64,000 nucleotides of DNA, taken from the NCBI RefSeq assembly GCF_000716675.1, contig NZ_JNXT01000003.1, positions 336,300 to 400,299 of the forward strand. Reading direction: 5' to 3'. The stretch comes from Streptomyces alboflavus. GTDB taxonomy: Bacteria > Actinomycetota > Actinomycetes > Streptomycetales > Streptomycetaceae. Of this stretch, positions 35,574 through 44,523 are shown piece after piece; within the stretch, counting starts at the first letter, position 1, and each line of letters opens with the position of its first letter. Under the pieces are notes generated by a model that made no database searches, was not told the DNA's origin, and worked only from the letters and a program-made list of their open reading frames with translations. The translations under genes and the position numbers were made by a program.

Positions 35574-38203
35574 ATGGCGTGGTGCTTGAGGGGCCTCTTC
35601 TCCGTGCTCCTGGTCGGGCTCCTCTCCGGCTCCGTGGTGGCGGAGGCGTACGCCGTGGTGTCGTCGTCGGCATCCGACGGCTCCTGCGACGCTCGCGGGC
35701 TGCGCACGGCGACCGTCGAGGCACATCTGCGCATCGACCACGAGGACCGCACCTACGCCAAGGCCTCCGCCACCATGACGCTCACGGTCCCCATGTCCTG
35801 GAGACCGGCCGCGCACCTGCTGCTCAGCACCGGATCCGACAGGTACCGGCGGGCCATGCGCTGCCTGGCCAGGGGAGACCACGACGGCGTGGAGACCCGC
35901 TGGGAGGAGTGGCGGGTCAAGGACCCCGCGGTGAAGCCCGCGACCGCCCCCTCCGGTGAGGAGTCGTCCCACAAGCGGTGGTTGGAGGTCCGCCTGTCTG
36001 CCCACGCCTGGGTCGCCCAGCGCGGCACCGTCGCGGTCGGGCCCTGGACCTTGGAGGTGAGCAGGACCCGCTGGGACGTCCGGCTGACCCCGCCCGACAC
36101 CTTGGGGCAGGCCCGGTGGCACGAAGTCACCGTGGACCCCGGCCGCCCCGGCGCCCGCTCGGCCGAGCCCCGTGCCACCACGAAGGAGGACGGCGGGGCG
36201 CTGGTGTGGCGGCCCGCCCGTGCCCAGGGAGCCCCCTCGGTCGAGGTCGGGATCGAGCCCGCCTGGCCCCGCGCCTTTGCGGCCCTGGACGACTCACCGC
36301 CATACGCGGTGTACAGCGCCGTGGGCGGCTCGCTCTGGCTGATCGCCGCCGTCGTGGCGGTGTGGTGCGCGCTGATCGTGCTGCCCCGGCACGGCGTGCC
36401 GGACCCCGTCGAGGCCAAGGCCGTCACCAACCTGCGGAACTGGAGCCTGACCCTCCTCGGCGTCGCGCTCACCGTCCAGGGCCGCGACGTGTACCTCGCT
36501 GCGACCGGTGCCTTCGAGAACACACCGGACTGGGCGCGCGGCGCGGCGTACGCCCCGTACGCCTGGCTGACCTCCGCCGTGGCCGGAGCGCTGCTGCTGT
36601 GTTTCGCCCGGCCGACCCGCGCCGTGGCGCTGCTCGGTGCGGTCCTCGGAGTGGGCGCCGCCGTGCCCGTCCTGCTGCCCGGCGTGACCGGGCTCGACCC
36701 GGAACGGTTCGTGCAGCCGCCCGGCCCCGGGTACGCGACCGTGGGCGTCGTGTGGGGCGCCACCGTCTGCTCGTTCGCCCTGCCGCTGCTCGGCGGCGCG
36801 CTCGCGGTGCGTCGTGTGGCCGTGGACGGCGGTCTGTGGCGGCCGCGACGCCAACGCCCCCGTACCTGGCTGCTGATGGCCGGGGTCGGCGCGGTCGTCA
36901 CCCTCATCGGCGGCAGCTACGCGGCGGCCGTCGAGCGGGACTGGAACCGCGCCAGTTGGCTCTCCCCACGCCTGGACCCGACGCGCCTGGTCATCGACGA
37001 CTCCGGAGCCGTCCAGCGGGAATGGGGCTACGGCGCCTGGCACCAGGCCGAGCTGCGCAGCAGCCTGCTGTGGTTCACCGAAACCTCCCAGTGGTGGTGG
37101 TTCGGGATGTGGTGGGTGCTCACCGGCCTGGCCGTCCTGGCCGTGCTGCGCAGCCGTGCCGTGCGGACCGCGCGGGCCACCACCCTGGCGCGGCGCGGCC
37201 CCAAGGCCGTGGACCGGTTGCTGCTCCTGCTGCTGTTCCCCGTCATGGCCGCGATGGACATCGGCGTGTATACGGGCAGTGAAGCGGTCGTAGGGTCGTG
37301 GTTCTTCCTCAACTTCTTCGCGCTCGCGGGCATCCTGCGCCTGACGGGGCGCCGAGCGGTCCCCGCCCGGCCGTCGAGCGGGTCAGGGGAGCCGCTCGCC
37401 GCGACCCTGTCCGCCACCCACCGCGCCCGGCTCCTTGGCCGGGCCCGCCGCTACCGGGAACTGCACGCCGGGCTGCGAGGCGCGGCCGGACAGACCGACG
37501 AGGACACGGCGGCCCGCCGCGACATGGAGACCCGTCTGCGCCGACTTCACCGCTGGCGCGCCTCGACCGGCTGCCCCGCGACGTCTCCGTGGTCGATGCC
37601 GTCCTCGCGCTGGGGCCCTGCGACACCTGGTGGGAGAACGGGGTGCGGGCGGCCCGCTTCACCCAGCCGGTCGCCCTGGTGTTCAGCGCCGTCTTGGTCT
37701 GGGACGAGCAACTCCGCGGCGACGCCCTGACCAACACCCTGTACGACCGGATCGGGCTGCCGGACGTGGCCACCCAGTTCGTGCTGTGGCAGATCGGGTA
37801 CGCGGCGGCCGGATTCCTCCTGGGCGCGCTGTGGCAGGAACTGCCCGGTCGGCGCGGCCCGGCCAAAGCACTCGCGCTCGCCGTCGCCTACGCCCTGCCG
37901 ATCGGTGTCTTCGCCCTCGGCAACTGGAGCCTGGGGGAGGAACAGACGACCCTCGCCTTCGCCGCGGCGTCCATGCTGCTCATCCTGACCCTGACCGGCG
38001 TCCGCATGGACGTGGAGACGTTCCGCGGCGAGCTTCTGCCCGGGCGCGGCAGCCTGAGCCTGCTGCCGGTGGTGTACCGGACGCGCTACCTGTCCATGCA
38101 GTTCGCCTGGGTCCTCGCGCAGGCCGCGGCCATCGCGACGATCGTGCAGTTCTTCGCGGACAACGGCGGTCCGCCCTGGATGTTCCCCGGTGTGAGCCCT
38201 TGA
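35574..38203 (+). pseudogene. Large Streptomyces membrane protein interrupted by a frameshift
   Basis: Two consecutive frames encode parts of one protein. Frame one runs from the ATG at 35574 (signal peptide, then an exported domain with TYAKASATMTLTVPMSW, then about seven helices) to around 37560, after METRLRRLHRW. Homology then continues in the -1 frame (LDRLPRDVSVVDAVLALGPCDTWWENG and six more helices) to the stop at 38203. Restoring one base near 37555-37561 would give a protein of about 876 residues. As read, frame one ends at 37730 after 50-odd aberrant residues. It resembles the family I recall as DUF6185; function unknown. A sequencing error or programmed frameshift is possible. An ATG at 35508 is an alternative start. 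Confidence 0.7.
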
Positions 38204-38357
38204 GCCCCGCTTCCGCCCGCAGGTGACCTGCGCGCCGGGCGTCGCGGCGCAGGAGTGGACTCAAGGACAGGCTCCTATGCTGGGCGCCCACAGGCGGTGG
38301 TGCTCGCGTCGACGGCCGGTGCCGGGCGGGCGTGAGTGCCGGATGGGGGAGTGGCCG

Positions 38358-39551
38358 ATGCCAGAGCCGAGCATGCCGACGAGCGCGGCGTACGAGGGAG
38401 TTCCGGTCGGACGGCGTGCGGTGGTGCGCGGGGCGGCGCTCCTCGTACCCGCCCTGGCAGGGGTCATCGCGTGCGGCCCGAAGAAGTCGGGGCACCGCTC
38501 GGACAGCGAACTGCGTGACCGGATCCACGAGTTGGTCACCGCCGAGCTGCCGAAGGGGCCGGGCGTCACCGTCCTCGCCGCGAACGAGTCCGGCGTCGTG
38601 TACAGCGAGAGCGCCGGGTTCGCCGACCGCGCGGGCGGCATCCGGTGCGGTCGCGACACGGTGTACGACATCGCCTCCAACACCAAGCAGTTCACCGCGG
38701 CCGCCGTCCTGCACCTGGAGACGGCAGGCCGCCTCCACGTACGCGACCACCTCGGTGACCTGCTCCCGGGCCTGCCCCCGCACCTCCGCCCCCTGACGGT
38801 GCATCAACTTCTGTCGCACACCTCGGGCCTGCCCGAGTTCCTGCCCGACCGCTACGGCGACGACTACACCCCCCTGACCCGCGCCGAGATGCTCCGGGCC
38901 CTGTCCCGCACCGAGCTCCGCTTCCGCCCGGGCCGCGCCTTCCGCTACTCCAACCTGGGATACAGCCTGCTCGCCGCGATCGTCGAGGAACGGTCGGAGC
39001 TGCCGTACGAGCAGTTCCTCGCCGACCGCCTCTTCCGCCACGCGGGCCTGGAGAAGACCGGCTACGTCCGGCCGAGATGGCCCCGGCGGAGCATCGCCGT
39101 CGAGTACGACGAGCAGGGCAAGCCCGCGGGCCGCCCGAACGAACAGCCCTGGGCGTCCGACGGACCGCACTGGAACCTGCGGGGCAACGGCGGCATGCTC
39201 TCCACGGCGACGGACCTGTTCCACTGGCACGTCGCCCTGAACGGCCACGAGGTCGTGTCCGCCGACGCGCGCCGCAAGATGTTCACGCCGCACGCCTCCG
39301 CGACCGAGGACGCCGACGACGGACCCGCGTACGGCTACGGCTGGGCCCTGGACCCCGGCACCGGTGAACGGCGCGTCGCCTGGCACACCGGGCAGAGCCA
39401 GGTCGGCGGCTCCTACTCGGAGATCGTGCGCTCGGTCGACGGGCGTGCCCTGGTGGTGATGGCCACCAACTACAGCACCAAGAAAGGGACATGGGCGATC
39501 GCCGACCTCGAACTGGCCCGCGGGATCGTCGACCTCGTCCTGGAGGACTGA
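38358..39551 (+). CDS. Serine hydrolase/beta-lactamase-class-C-like lipoprotein
   Basis: A 397-residue exported protein. The N-terminus has a twin-arginine-like stretch (GRRAVVRG), a hydrophobic core and a lipobox (GVIAC) near residue 36, so it should be membrane-anchored by lipid. The class C beta-lactamase/DD-peptidase motifs follow: S-N-T-K with nucleophile Ser107 and Lys110, and Tyr197 in YSNLGY. The third motif is HTGQSQVGG. It probably acts on peptidoglycan or an ester or amide substrate in the envelope. I chose the ATG at 38358, which follows GGGGGAG at 6 bases. It stands alone, with a second such enzyme at 40858. Confidence 0.87.
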   Translation: MPEPSMPTSAAYEGVPVGRRAVVRGAALLVPALAGVIACGPKKSGHRSDSELRDRIHELVTAELPKGPGVTVLAANESGVVYSESAGFADRAGGIRCGRDTVYDIASNTKQFTAAAVLHLETAGRLHVRDHLGDLLPGLPPHLRPLTVHQLLSHTSGLPEFLPDRYGDDYTPLTRAEMLRALSRTELRFRPGRAFRYSNLGYSLLAAIVEERSELPYEQFLADRLFRHAGLEKTGYVRPRWPRRSIAVEYDEQGKPAGRPNEQPWASDGPHWNLRGNGGMLSTATDLFHWHVALNGHEVVSADARRKMFTPHASATEDADDGPAYGYGWALDPGTGERRVAWHTGQSQVGGSYSEIVRSVDGRALVVMATNYSTKKGTWAIADLELARGIVDLVLED

Positions 39552-39992
39552 CGGCGGGTCGCGGGATCGTGAAGTCGGCTACGGAGTGCGGGGACGGGGG
39601 CGGCCGGGTCAAGATCCACAGGGTTACAGGTCTGTCCCAGAGGGCGGCATTTTCGAACTGGTGCCCAATGGCGGTCGGAACCGGGGCCCCGGTCCCTCGG
39701 CGGCGTGCCCCGAGGTGCACGGGTCGCCGCGCGGAGGCTCCGTTTCCCTTGCTGGAGGGCGGAAGGGCAGGGTCCGGCGCCGGTGCCCGAAGGGGCAGGG
39801 GCGGACCGAGAGCGCCCCGAGGTGGTGCGCCTCGTACCTCGCGGTGCGTGTAACAGGGATGTATTAGCGGGCGGTTGGGATGAACGCGGCTTCGAGCCGG
39901 GCGGCTCATGCAGGTCAGCAACGCCCGCTCGCTCCGGCTCGTACGCCCCGGAGCGAGCGGCCGACATCCCGACCGAGACTGAGGAAGAAACG
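39552..39992. other. 441-base intergenic region, promoter of the DUF4232 lipoprotein
   Basis: No gene is supported; ORFs here lack ribosome binding sites and codon structure. A locally AT-richer segment near 39617-39665 and another near 39845-39875 could hold promoters for the lipoprotein gene at 39993. I see no strong hairpin. Confidence 0.4.
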
Positions 39993-40670
39993 ATGCGTGT
40001 TCACAAGCTCACCTTCGCCGCCCTGGCCGTTGCCGCGACTCTCTCGCTCTCGGCCTGCAACGACGGTGACGACTCGGCAGGGGACTCCCCGTCGCTCGAG
40101 TCCACCGCGTCGTCCTCGTCCGGTGGTTCGGGCTCGGACGGTTCGGACCAGGAGGGCGGGAAGGACTCCGGCGGAAAGGACTCCGCGGGGCAGAGCTCCG
40201 GCGGGCAGGGCGCGGCCACCGGCGGCGGTTCCGACACCGGCGCCAAGGCCGACAAGTGTCGTACCGACGAACTGGACATCACCGCGACGGACAGCACCGT
40301 CGACGGCGACACCGAGGGCACGGTCGCGGTGACGTTCAAGAACGGTTCCGGCAAGGACTGTGCCCTGACCGGATTCGCTGGCGTCGACCTGAAGACCAGC
40401 GAGGGGGACCTGTCCGCCACGCGCAGCGGCCAGTCGAGCCCGATGACGCTCAAGGACGGCGATGAGGTGTCCTTCGGCGTCACCTACCCGGTCAACGACT
40501 CGGGCGGCTCCGGCGTCAGCGTCTCGGCCATCGTGGTGACCCCTCCCGGCGAGACGAAGTCGTTCTCCATGGAGTGGCCGGGCGCCGCCACCCTGCCCGT
40601 CACCGAGGGCGGCGGTACCCCCGTCAAGGTCGGCCCGATGGGCAGCGCCGGGCAGGGCGGGGCGAACTGA
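39993..40670 (+). CDS. DUF4232-type lipoprotein
   Basis: A 225-residue lipoprotein. The signal ends in a lipobox, LSACN, with Cys at residue 22. A long Ser/Gly/Asp-rich linker (about residues 25-85) leads into a compact beta-sandwich domain starting at CRTDELDITATDSTVDGDTEG, with a second Cys in GKDCALTGFAGVDL. That layout is the DUF4232 pattern common in streptomycetes. Its function is unknown; it sits on the outer face of the membrane between two penicillin-recognising serine hydrolases. The ATG follows GAGGAAG. Confidence 0.87.
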   Translation: MRVHKLTFAALAVAATLSLSACNDGDDSAGDSPSLESTASSSSGGSGSDGSDQEGGKDSGGKDSAGQSSGGQGAATGGGSDTGAKADKCRTDELDITATDSTVDGDTEGTVAVTFKNGSGKDCALTGFAGVDLKTSEGDLSATRSGQSSPMTLKDGDEVSFGVTYPVNDSGGSGVSVSAIVVTPPGETKSFSMEWPGAATLPVTEGGGTPVKVGPMGSAGQGGAN

Positions 40671-40785
40671 CTCTCCGGCAGGGCCCGCGCGGGAACGACG
40701 ACGGGGGGCGCGGGGAACTGGGTGTATCGCGGGCGTATCGAGAAGCGCATACACCACGGCGACAGTCCCCTGTCTTCCATAGGCG

Positions 40786-40806
40786 CAGGGACCACAGCGG
40801 TCCCTG
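40786..40806 (+). terminator. Hairpin between the lipoprotein and the serine hydrolase genes
   Basis: CAGGGACC (40786-40793), loop ACAGC, GGTCCCTG (40799-40806): a perfect 8-base stem. It lies 116 bases after the lipoprotein stop and 52 bases before the next start, so it could be a terminator or an attenuator in the leader of the hydrolase gene. Confidence 0.45.
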
Positions 40807-40857
40807 CCGAGGGCAGCTGCCCCGGCTCCGGATGTTGATCACGAAACGGAGCACGTC

Positions 40858-42015
40858 GTGCCGTATGGGAACGTTCGTCCGTCACTGAGCAGGGCAGGTC
40901 TTGCCGCCGGTGTCGCCCTGCTGATGCTGGCCCCCGCCGGGCCCGCCGCCGCTGCACCGGCGCGGGTCGGCAGCGTGCAGAAGGCGATGGAGGAACTGGC
41001 CAGGACTCCTGGGGTGGTGGGGGTCGTCGGCGGGGCCTATGTCGACGGGAGGTCCGTCGGGCTCGGCAGCGCGGGGTCCCGGTTGCTGGACGGCAAGGGC
41101 GGGAAGATACCCCCGAACTCCCGCTTCCGGATCTGGTCGCAGACCAAGCAGATGGTCGCGACCGTGGTGCTGCAGCTCGTCGAGGAGGGCGAGTTGGGCG
41201 TGGACGACAAGCTCGGTGACCTCCTTCCGGAGGTGGTGGAGAAGGACCTGGTGCAGCGGGCCGACGAGGTCACGGTGCGGCAGCTGCTCCGGCACACCTC
41301 CGGCGTTCCCGACTGGTACGCCGACAAGCCGAACCCGGACGGGAGCGAGGGGGACCCCGCGTTCGACGTCTTCGACTTCACGACCCCCTACCGGCCGCTG
41401 GACCTGGTGGCGTGGAGCCGTGACCGGCCCCGGACCGGGGAGCCGGGTGAGAAGTGGTCGTACTCCAACACCAACTACACCCTCCTCGGCCTGATCATCG
41501 AGAGGCTGACCGGCCACGACCTGGCCACCGAGCTGCGCACGCGCCTGTTCGGCCCGCTCAAGATGACCAGGACCTACCTCATGGCCGAGCCGCCGGACGG
41601 CGTCAGGGGGCCGCACGGCCACGGCTATTACCCCGACGCCGACGGCACGCCGCGCGACGTGGACCGGTTCAACGCGAGCCTCACTGGGGCGCCCGGAGGG
41701 GCGGTCTCCACCGCGCACGACGTGAGCGCTTTCAACCGGGCGTTCACGCAGGGCAAGCTCCTGCCGCCGGAACTCCAGCGCGTCCTGACCGATCGGCTGC
41801 CCAGCGCCCCGCGCTCCCGTAGTGAGGGCCGCGGCCGTTGCGGCGACGACCTCTACATCACGGGTGGGGCGGCCCCCGGCTCCATCGCCATGACCTTCTA
41901 CTCGGAAGACGGCCGTCGCCAGTTCGCGATGTCGTTCACCCTGAGCGTCCAACCGAGCGCCGTGGAGGTCGACGCGGGCAAGGCCGTGGAGAGCGTCTTC
42001 TGCCCGTCCCCCTGA
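40858..42015 (+). CDS. Secreted serine hydrolase, D-alanyl-D-alanine carboxypeptidase-like
   Basis: A 385-residue secreted enzyme of the class C beta-lactamase/DD-peptidase group. A signal peptide with cleavage near residue 34 (GPAAAAPA) precedes the catalytic domain. The nucleophile motif is S-Q-T-K (Ser94, Lys97), the second motif is YSN (Tyr202), and RHTSGVPDW is typical. The usual HxG third motif appears altered to TGGAAPG. A C-terminal pair of cysteines (CGDD and VFC) may form a disulfide. The GTG follows GGAG. It is related to the lipoprotein enzyme at 38358 but is soluble. Confidence 0.88.
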   Translation: MPYGNVRPSLSRAGLAAGVALLMLAPAGPAAAAPARVGSVQKAMEELARTPGVVGVVGGAYVDGRSVGLGSAGSRLLDGKGGKIPPNSRFRIWSQTKQMVATVVLQLVEEGELGVDDKLGDLLPEVVEKDLVQRADEVTVRQLLRHTSGVPDWYADKPNPDGSEGDPAFDVFDFTTPYRPLDLVAWSRDRPRTGEPGEKWSYSNTNYTLLGLIIERLTGHDLATELRTRLFGPLKMTRTYLMAEPPDGVRGPHGHGYYPDADGTPRDVDRFNASLTGAPGGAVSTAHDVSAFNRAFTQGKLLPPELQRVLTDRLPSAPRSRSEGRGRCGDDLYITGGAAPGSIAMTFYSEDGRRQFAMSFTLSVQPSAVEVDAGKAVESVFCPSP

Positions 42016-42343
42016 GCGGCAAAGCCGCGGCCCTCGCACCTGACGGCGGCTTCGCCGCCGCACGGATCCGATCCGCACGAACTCGGCCCCTTCCGCACGC
42101 ACTCGGCCCCTGGAGCCACCTCGTGCGCCCCACCGGCTGGAGCCCGCGGCGGCTTCCCGCTTCAATGGGACAGGGGCGGGGTCCCGGACGGCCACGCAGC
42201 GGGCCGCGGCGGGTGCGCCCCACGTCCCAAGCCGCACACCGCTCGCCGCACACCGCACGCGCCACGCTTCACGCACCATCGACGAGCCGCCGGATCCCTT
42301 ACGGGCCCGCCCTGCCCGCTCACTTCGACGGGGAGAAACCACC
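42016..42343. other. 328-base intergenic region
   Basis: No gene supported. A short direct repeat, GCAC(G)(A/C)ACTCGGCCCCT, occurs twice near 42077-42114. The segment 42225-42260 is rich in CGCACACCGC-like repeats. The promoter of the dehydrogenase gene at 42344 should lie near the end. Confidence 0.35.
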
Positions 42344-43333
42344 GTGAAGGCCATCGTGCAGAACGTCTACGGCTCCGCGGACACACTTCACGTACGGGAC
42401 GTCGACCGGCCCACCCCCGCCGAGGACGAGGTCCTGGTGCGCGTGCACGCCGCGGGCGTCGGCCCCGACGTCCTGCACGTCATGACCGGGCTGCCCATGA
42501 TGATCCGCCCGCTCTTCGGACTGCGGAGGCCCAGGAATCCCGTACGGGGGTGGGACGGCGCGGGACGCGTCGAGGCGGTCGGCGCGAAGGTGACGGGCTT
42601 CGCGCCCGGCGACGCGGTGTACGGGCACCTCGACGGCTCCTTCGCCGAGTACGCGCTCGCCAAGGCCGAGAAGATCGCCCCCAAGCCCGCGAACGTGACC
42701 TTCGTGCAGGCTGCCGCCGTGCCCGTCTCCGCCGTCACCGCTTTGCAGGCCCTGCACACCAAGGCGGGACTGCGGGCCGGCCAGCGGGTCCTGGTCATCG
42801 GCGCGTCGGGCGGGGTGGGCAGCTTCGCCGTCCAGCTCGCCGTCGCCCACGGCGCGGAGGTCGTCGGCGTCTGCGGGGGCCGGGCCGCCACGTTCGTGCG
42901 CTCCCTCGGCGCCAAGACCGTCCTCGACTACGCCCGCCAGGAGATCACCGACACCTCACACCGTTACGACGTCGTGGTCGACGCCGCCGGCAACCGCCCC
43001 CTGCCCGTGCTGCGCCGCGCCCTCGCTCCGCGCGGCACCCTCGTGCGCGTCGGCGGCGAGGGCGGCAGCCGCTGGTTCGGCGACACCGGCACCCAGCTGC
43101 GGATGGCCCTGCTGACCCGTTTCGCACGCCACGACCTCCGCGGCCTGCTGGCCGTCGTACGCCGGGCCGACCTGGTCACCCTCACATCCCTGATCGAGAG
43201 CGGCACCATCACCCCGGTCGTCGACAGCACCTACCCCCTGGCCGAGGCCCCGGCAGCCGTCCGCCATCTGGAGCGCGGCCACCCCCGGGGCAAGGTCGTC
43301 CTGACCATGGCACCCGACGCCGCCCCACCGTGA
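42344..43333 (+). CDS. Zinc-independent medium-chain dehydrogenase (quinone oxidoreductase-like)
   Basis: A 329-residue MDR-family enzyme with the NAD(P)-binding motif VLVIGASGGVGSFAVQLAVAHGAEVVG in the middle and the GroES-like N-terminal domain (PAEDEVLVRVHAAGVGPDVLHVMTG). The Cys and His zinc ligands of alcohol dehydrogenases are absent, and the AAAVPVSAVTALQAL segment is typical of the quinone oxidoreductase/reticulon-4-interacting branch. The GTG has GGGGAG upstream. It ends 14 bases from the convergent small gene. The substrate is probably an alpha,beta-unsaturated carbonyl or quinone. Confidence 0.9.
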   Translation: MKAIVQNVYGSADTLHVRDVDRPTPAEDEVLVRVHAAGVGPDVLHVMTGLPMMIRPLFGLRRPRNPVRGWDGAGRVEAVGAKVTGFAPGDAVYGHLDGSFAEYALAKAEKIAPKPANVTFVQAAAVPVSAVTALQALHTKAGLRAGQRVLVIGASGGVGSFAVQLAVAHGAEVVGVCGGRAATFVRSLGAKTVLDYARQEITDTSHRYDVVVDAAGNRPLPVLRRALAPRGTLVRVGGEGGSRWFGDTGTQLRMALLTRFARHDLRGLLAVVRRADLVTLTSLIESGTITPVVDSTYPLAEAPAAVRHLERGHPRGKVVLTMAPDAAPP

Positions 43334-43347
43334 GGCGGACGTGCGAC

Positions 43348-43608
43348 TCAGGCGAACGGGTCGCCCGCCACCCCGCTGAGGCGGACCAGACCGGTCTCGC
43401 CCGCGTCGGCGACGCGCACGTACAACGTGTAGGCCGAACCCGTCTGCTCCGCCCTGGCGCGCGACCAGGCCAGCACCTCCTCGACGTCGGCGCCCGTCAC
43501 CTCGTACTCGTCCGACGCTGCCCGTGACCGGTCCCAGAAGTACGCCCGGTAGGTGGCGTCGTCGTGCTCCCAGGCGGTGTCCCGCGGATCCACTGCTCGT
43601 ACGTGCAT
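43348..43608 (-). CDS. Small conserved hypothetical protein
   Basis: An 86-residue protein starting MHVRAVDPRDTAWEHDDATYRAYFWD. The pattern (short beta strand, then W-E-x-D-x-x-x-Y-R-x-Y-F-W, a helical EVLAWSRARAEQTG and a YTLYVRV strand) is familiar from short Streptomyces proteins of unknown function. No signal peptide. Codon use is normal for the genome, which supports a real gene. Its ribosome binding site is weak. Confidence 0.7.
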   Translation of the reverse strand: MHVRAVDPRDTAWEHDDATYRAYFWDRSRAASDEYEVTGADVEEVLAWSRARAEQTGSAYTLYVRVADAGETGLVRLSGVAGDPFA

Positions 43609-43680
43609 GGGGCAACCGTATCGGCAGGGCTCGCGGGCGGGCCGGGGGCGTGGTGCCGGTGCTCGGGAGCCGGACGCGCT

Positions 43681-44223
43681 CTAGGCCTTGGAGTCCGGCT
43701 TCCACTCCTCGGCGAGCAGCCCGAGCAGCACCTCGTCCAGGAACTCGCCCATCACCCAGGCCGAGGAGCGCAGCACGCCCTCGCGGGCGAAGCCGTTGCG
43801 TTCGGCGGCGCGGAGCATCGCGGCGCTGTCGGCCAGTGTCTCGATCTGTACCCGCCGCAGACCGCGCACGGTGAAGGCGTAGTGGCACAGCACCGCGACC
43901 ACGTCGGTGCCGTAGCCCTTTCCGCGGGAGGACGGCAGCAGGGTCACGCCGATGTGCGCGGAGCGGTTGTGGTTGTCGATGTGCCACAGCTCCGCGGAGC
44001 CGACCAGCGTGCCGCTGTCCAGCTCCACCACGGAGAACGCGGCGAGCCGCTCGTCCTCGTCGTCCACGACGACCTTGGCGGCCGTGGAGCCGGGCGTGAT
44101 CGGCCGCCACGGCCGGGTGTCGGCCCGCGAGTGGTTGGCCACGTCGTCGTACAGCTCGGCCTGAAGAATCGGGATGTCGTCCTCGTGTCGAGCGCGTAGC
44201 CCGACCTTGCCGCCCTTGAGCAT
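43681..44223 (-). CDS. GNAT-family N-acetyltransferase (RimJ-like)
   Basis: A 180-residue acetyltransferase of the RimJ/RimL type. The acetyl-CoA-binding signature is visible as LLPSSRGKGYGTDVVAVLCHYAF (R-G-K-G-Y-G), followed by the RRVQIETLADSAAMLRAAERNGFAREGVLR block that is diagnostic of the family. The ATG follows AGGAAACG. The acceptor is unknown: ribosomal proteins, other protein N-termini or small molecules are possible. It is divergent from the AfsR-like gene across 300 bases. Confidence 0.9.
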   Translation of the reverse strand: MLKGGKVGLRARHEDDIPILQAELYDDVANHSRADTRPWRPITPGSTAAKVVVDDEDERLAAFSVVELDSGTLVGSAELWHIDNHNRSAHIGVTLLPSSRGKGYGTDVVAVLCHYAFTVRGLRRVQIETLADSAAMLRAAERNGFAREGVLRSSAWVMGEFLDEVLLGLLAEEWKPDSKA

Positions 44224-44360
44224 GGACGTTTCCTATCCGACCGGAACGACCAGCGGCAAACGAATATCTGGCCGTCACGGCCGGTGCCCGACGGCCGCGG
44301 TGCGCGAGGGCCCGGGCCGGCGCTGCGCGGGTGTGGACGTGGCCGGTTTTCGGCCGAGCC

Positions 44361-44382
44361 TGGACAAACCTTGGACAAACCT
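44361..44382 (+). promoter_or_regulatory. Exact 11-base direct repeat upstream of the AfsR-like gene, SARP-box candidate
   Basis: TGGACAAACCT occurs twice head to tail (44361-44371 and 44372-44382), followed by a weaker third TGAATC at the next 11-base step. SARP proteins bind direct heptamer repeats spaced at one helical turn, which is 11 bases, and often next to -35 elements. The repeat is 142 bases before the start of a SARP-domain gene, so autoregulation is plausible. Confidence 0.55.
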
Positions 44383-44523
44383 TGAATCGCGCGGCCAGGG
44401 TAGGCGAGGAGGCCTGCGGGACACCGCCCGGCGGTCGTCGCGACGCTCCGGGCCCGCCGGAGGTGCGGCCTGACGGCACAGCGGCGCGCGCACGACGCAG
44501 GTCACGGGGGCAGGAGGTGCGGT

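Noticed and set aside
38218..38232. CGCAGGT-G-ACCTGCG palindrome before the serine hydrolase gene
   Set aside because: Perfect but short, GC-rich and without a nearby regulator gene; chance occurrence is likely in this composition.
39491..39867. ORFs in the 39552-39992 intergenic region
   Set aside because: Arg/Gly/Pro-rich shadows with no start signals or recognisable domains.
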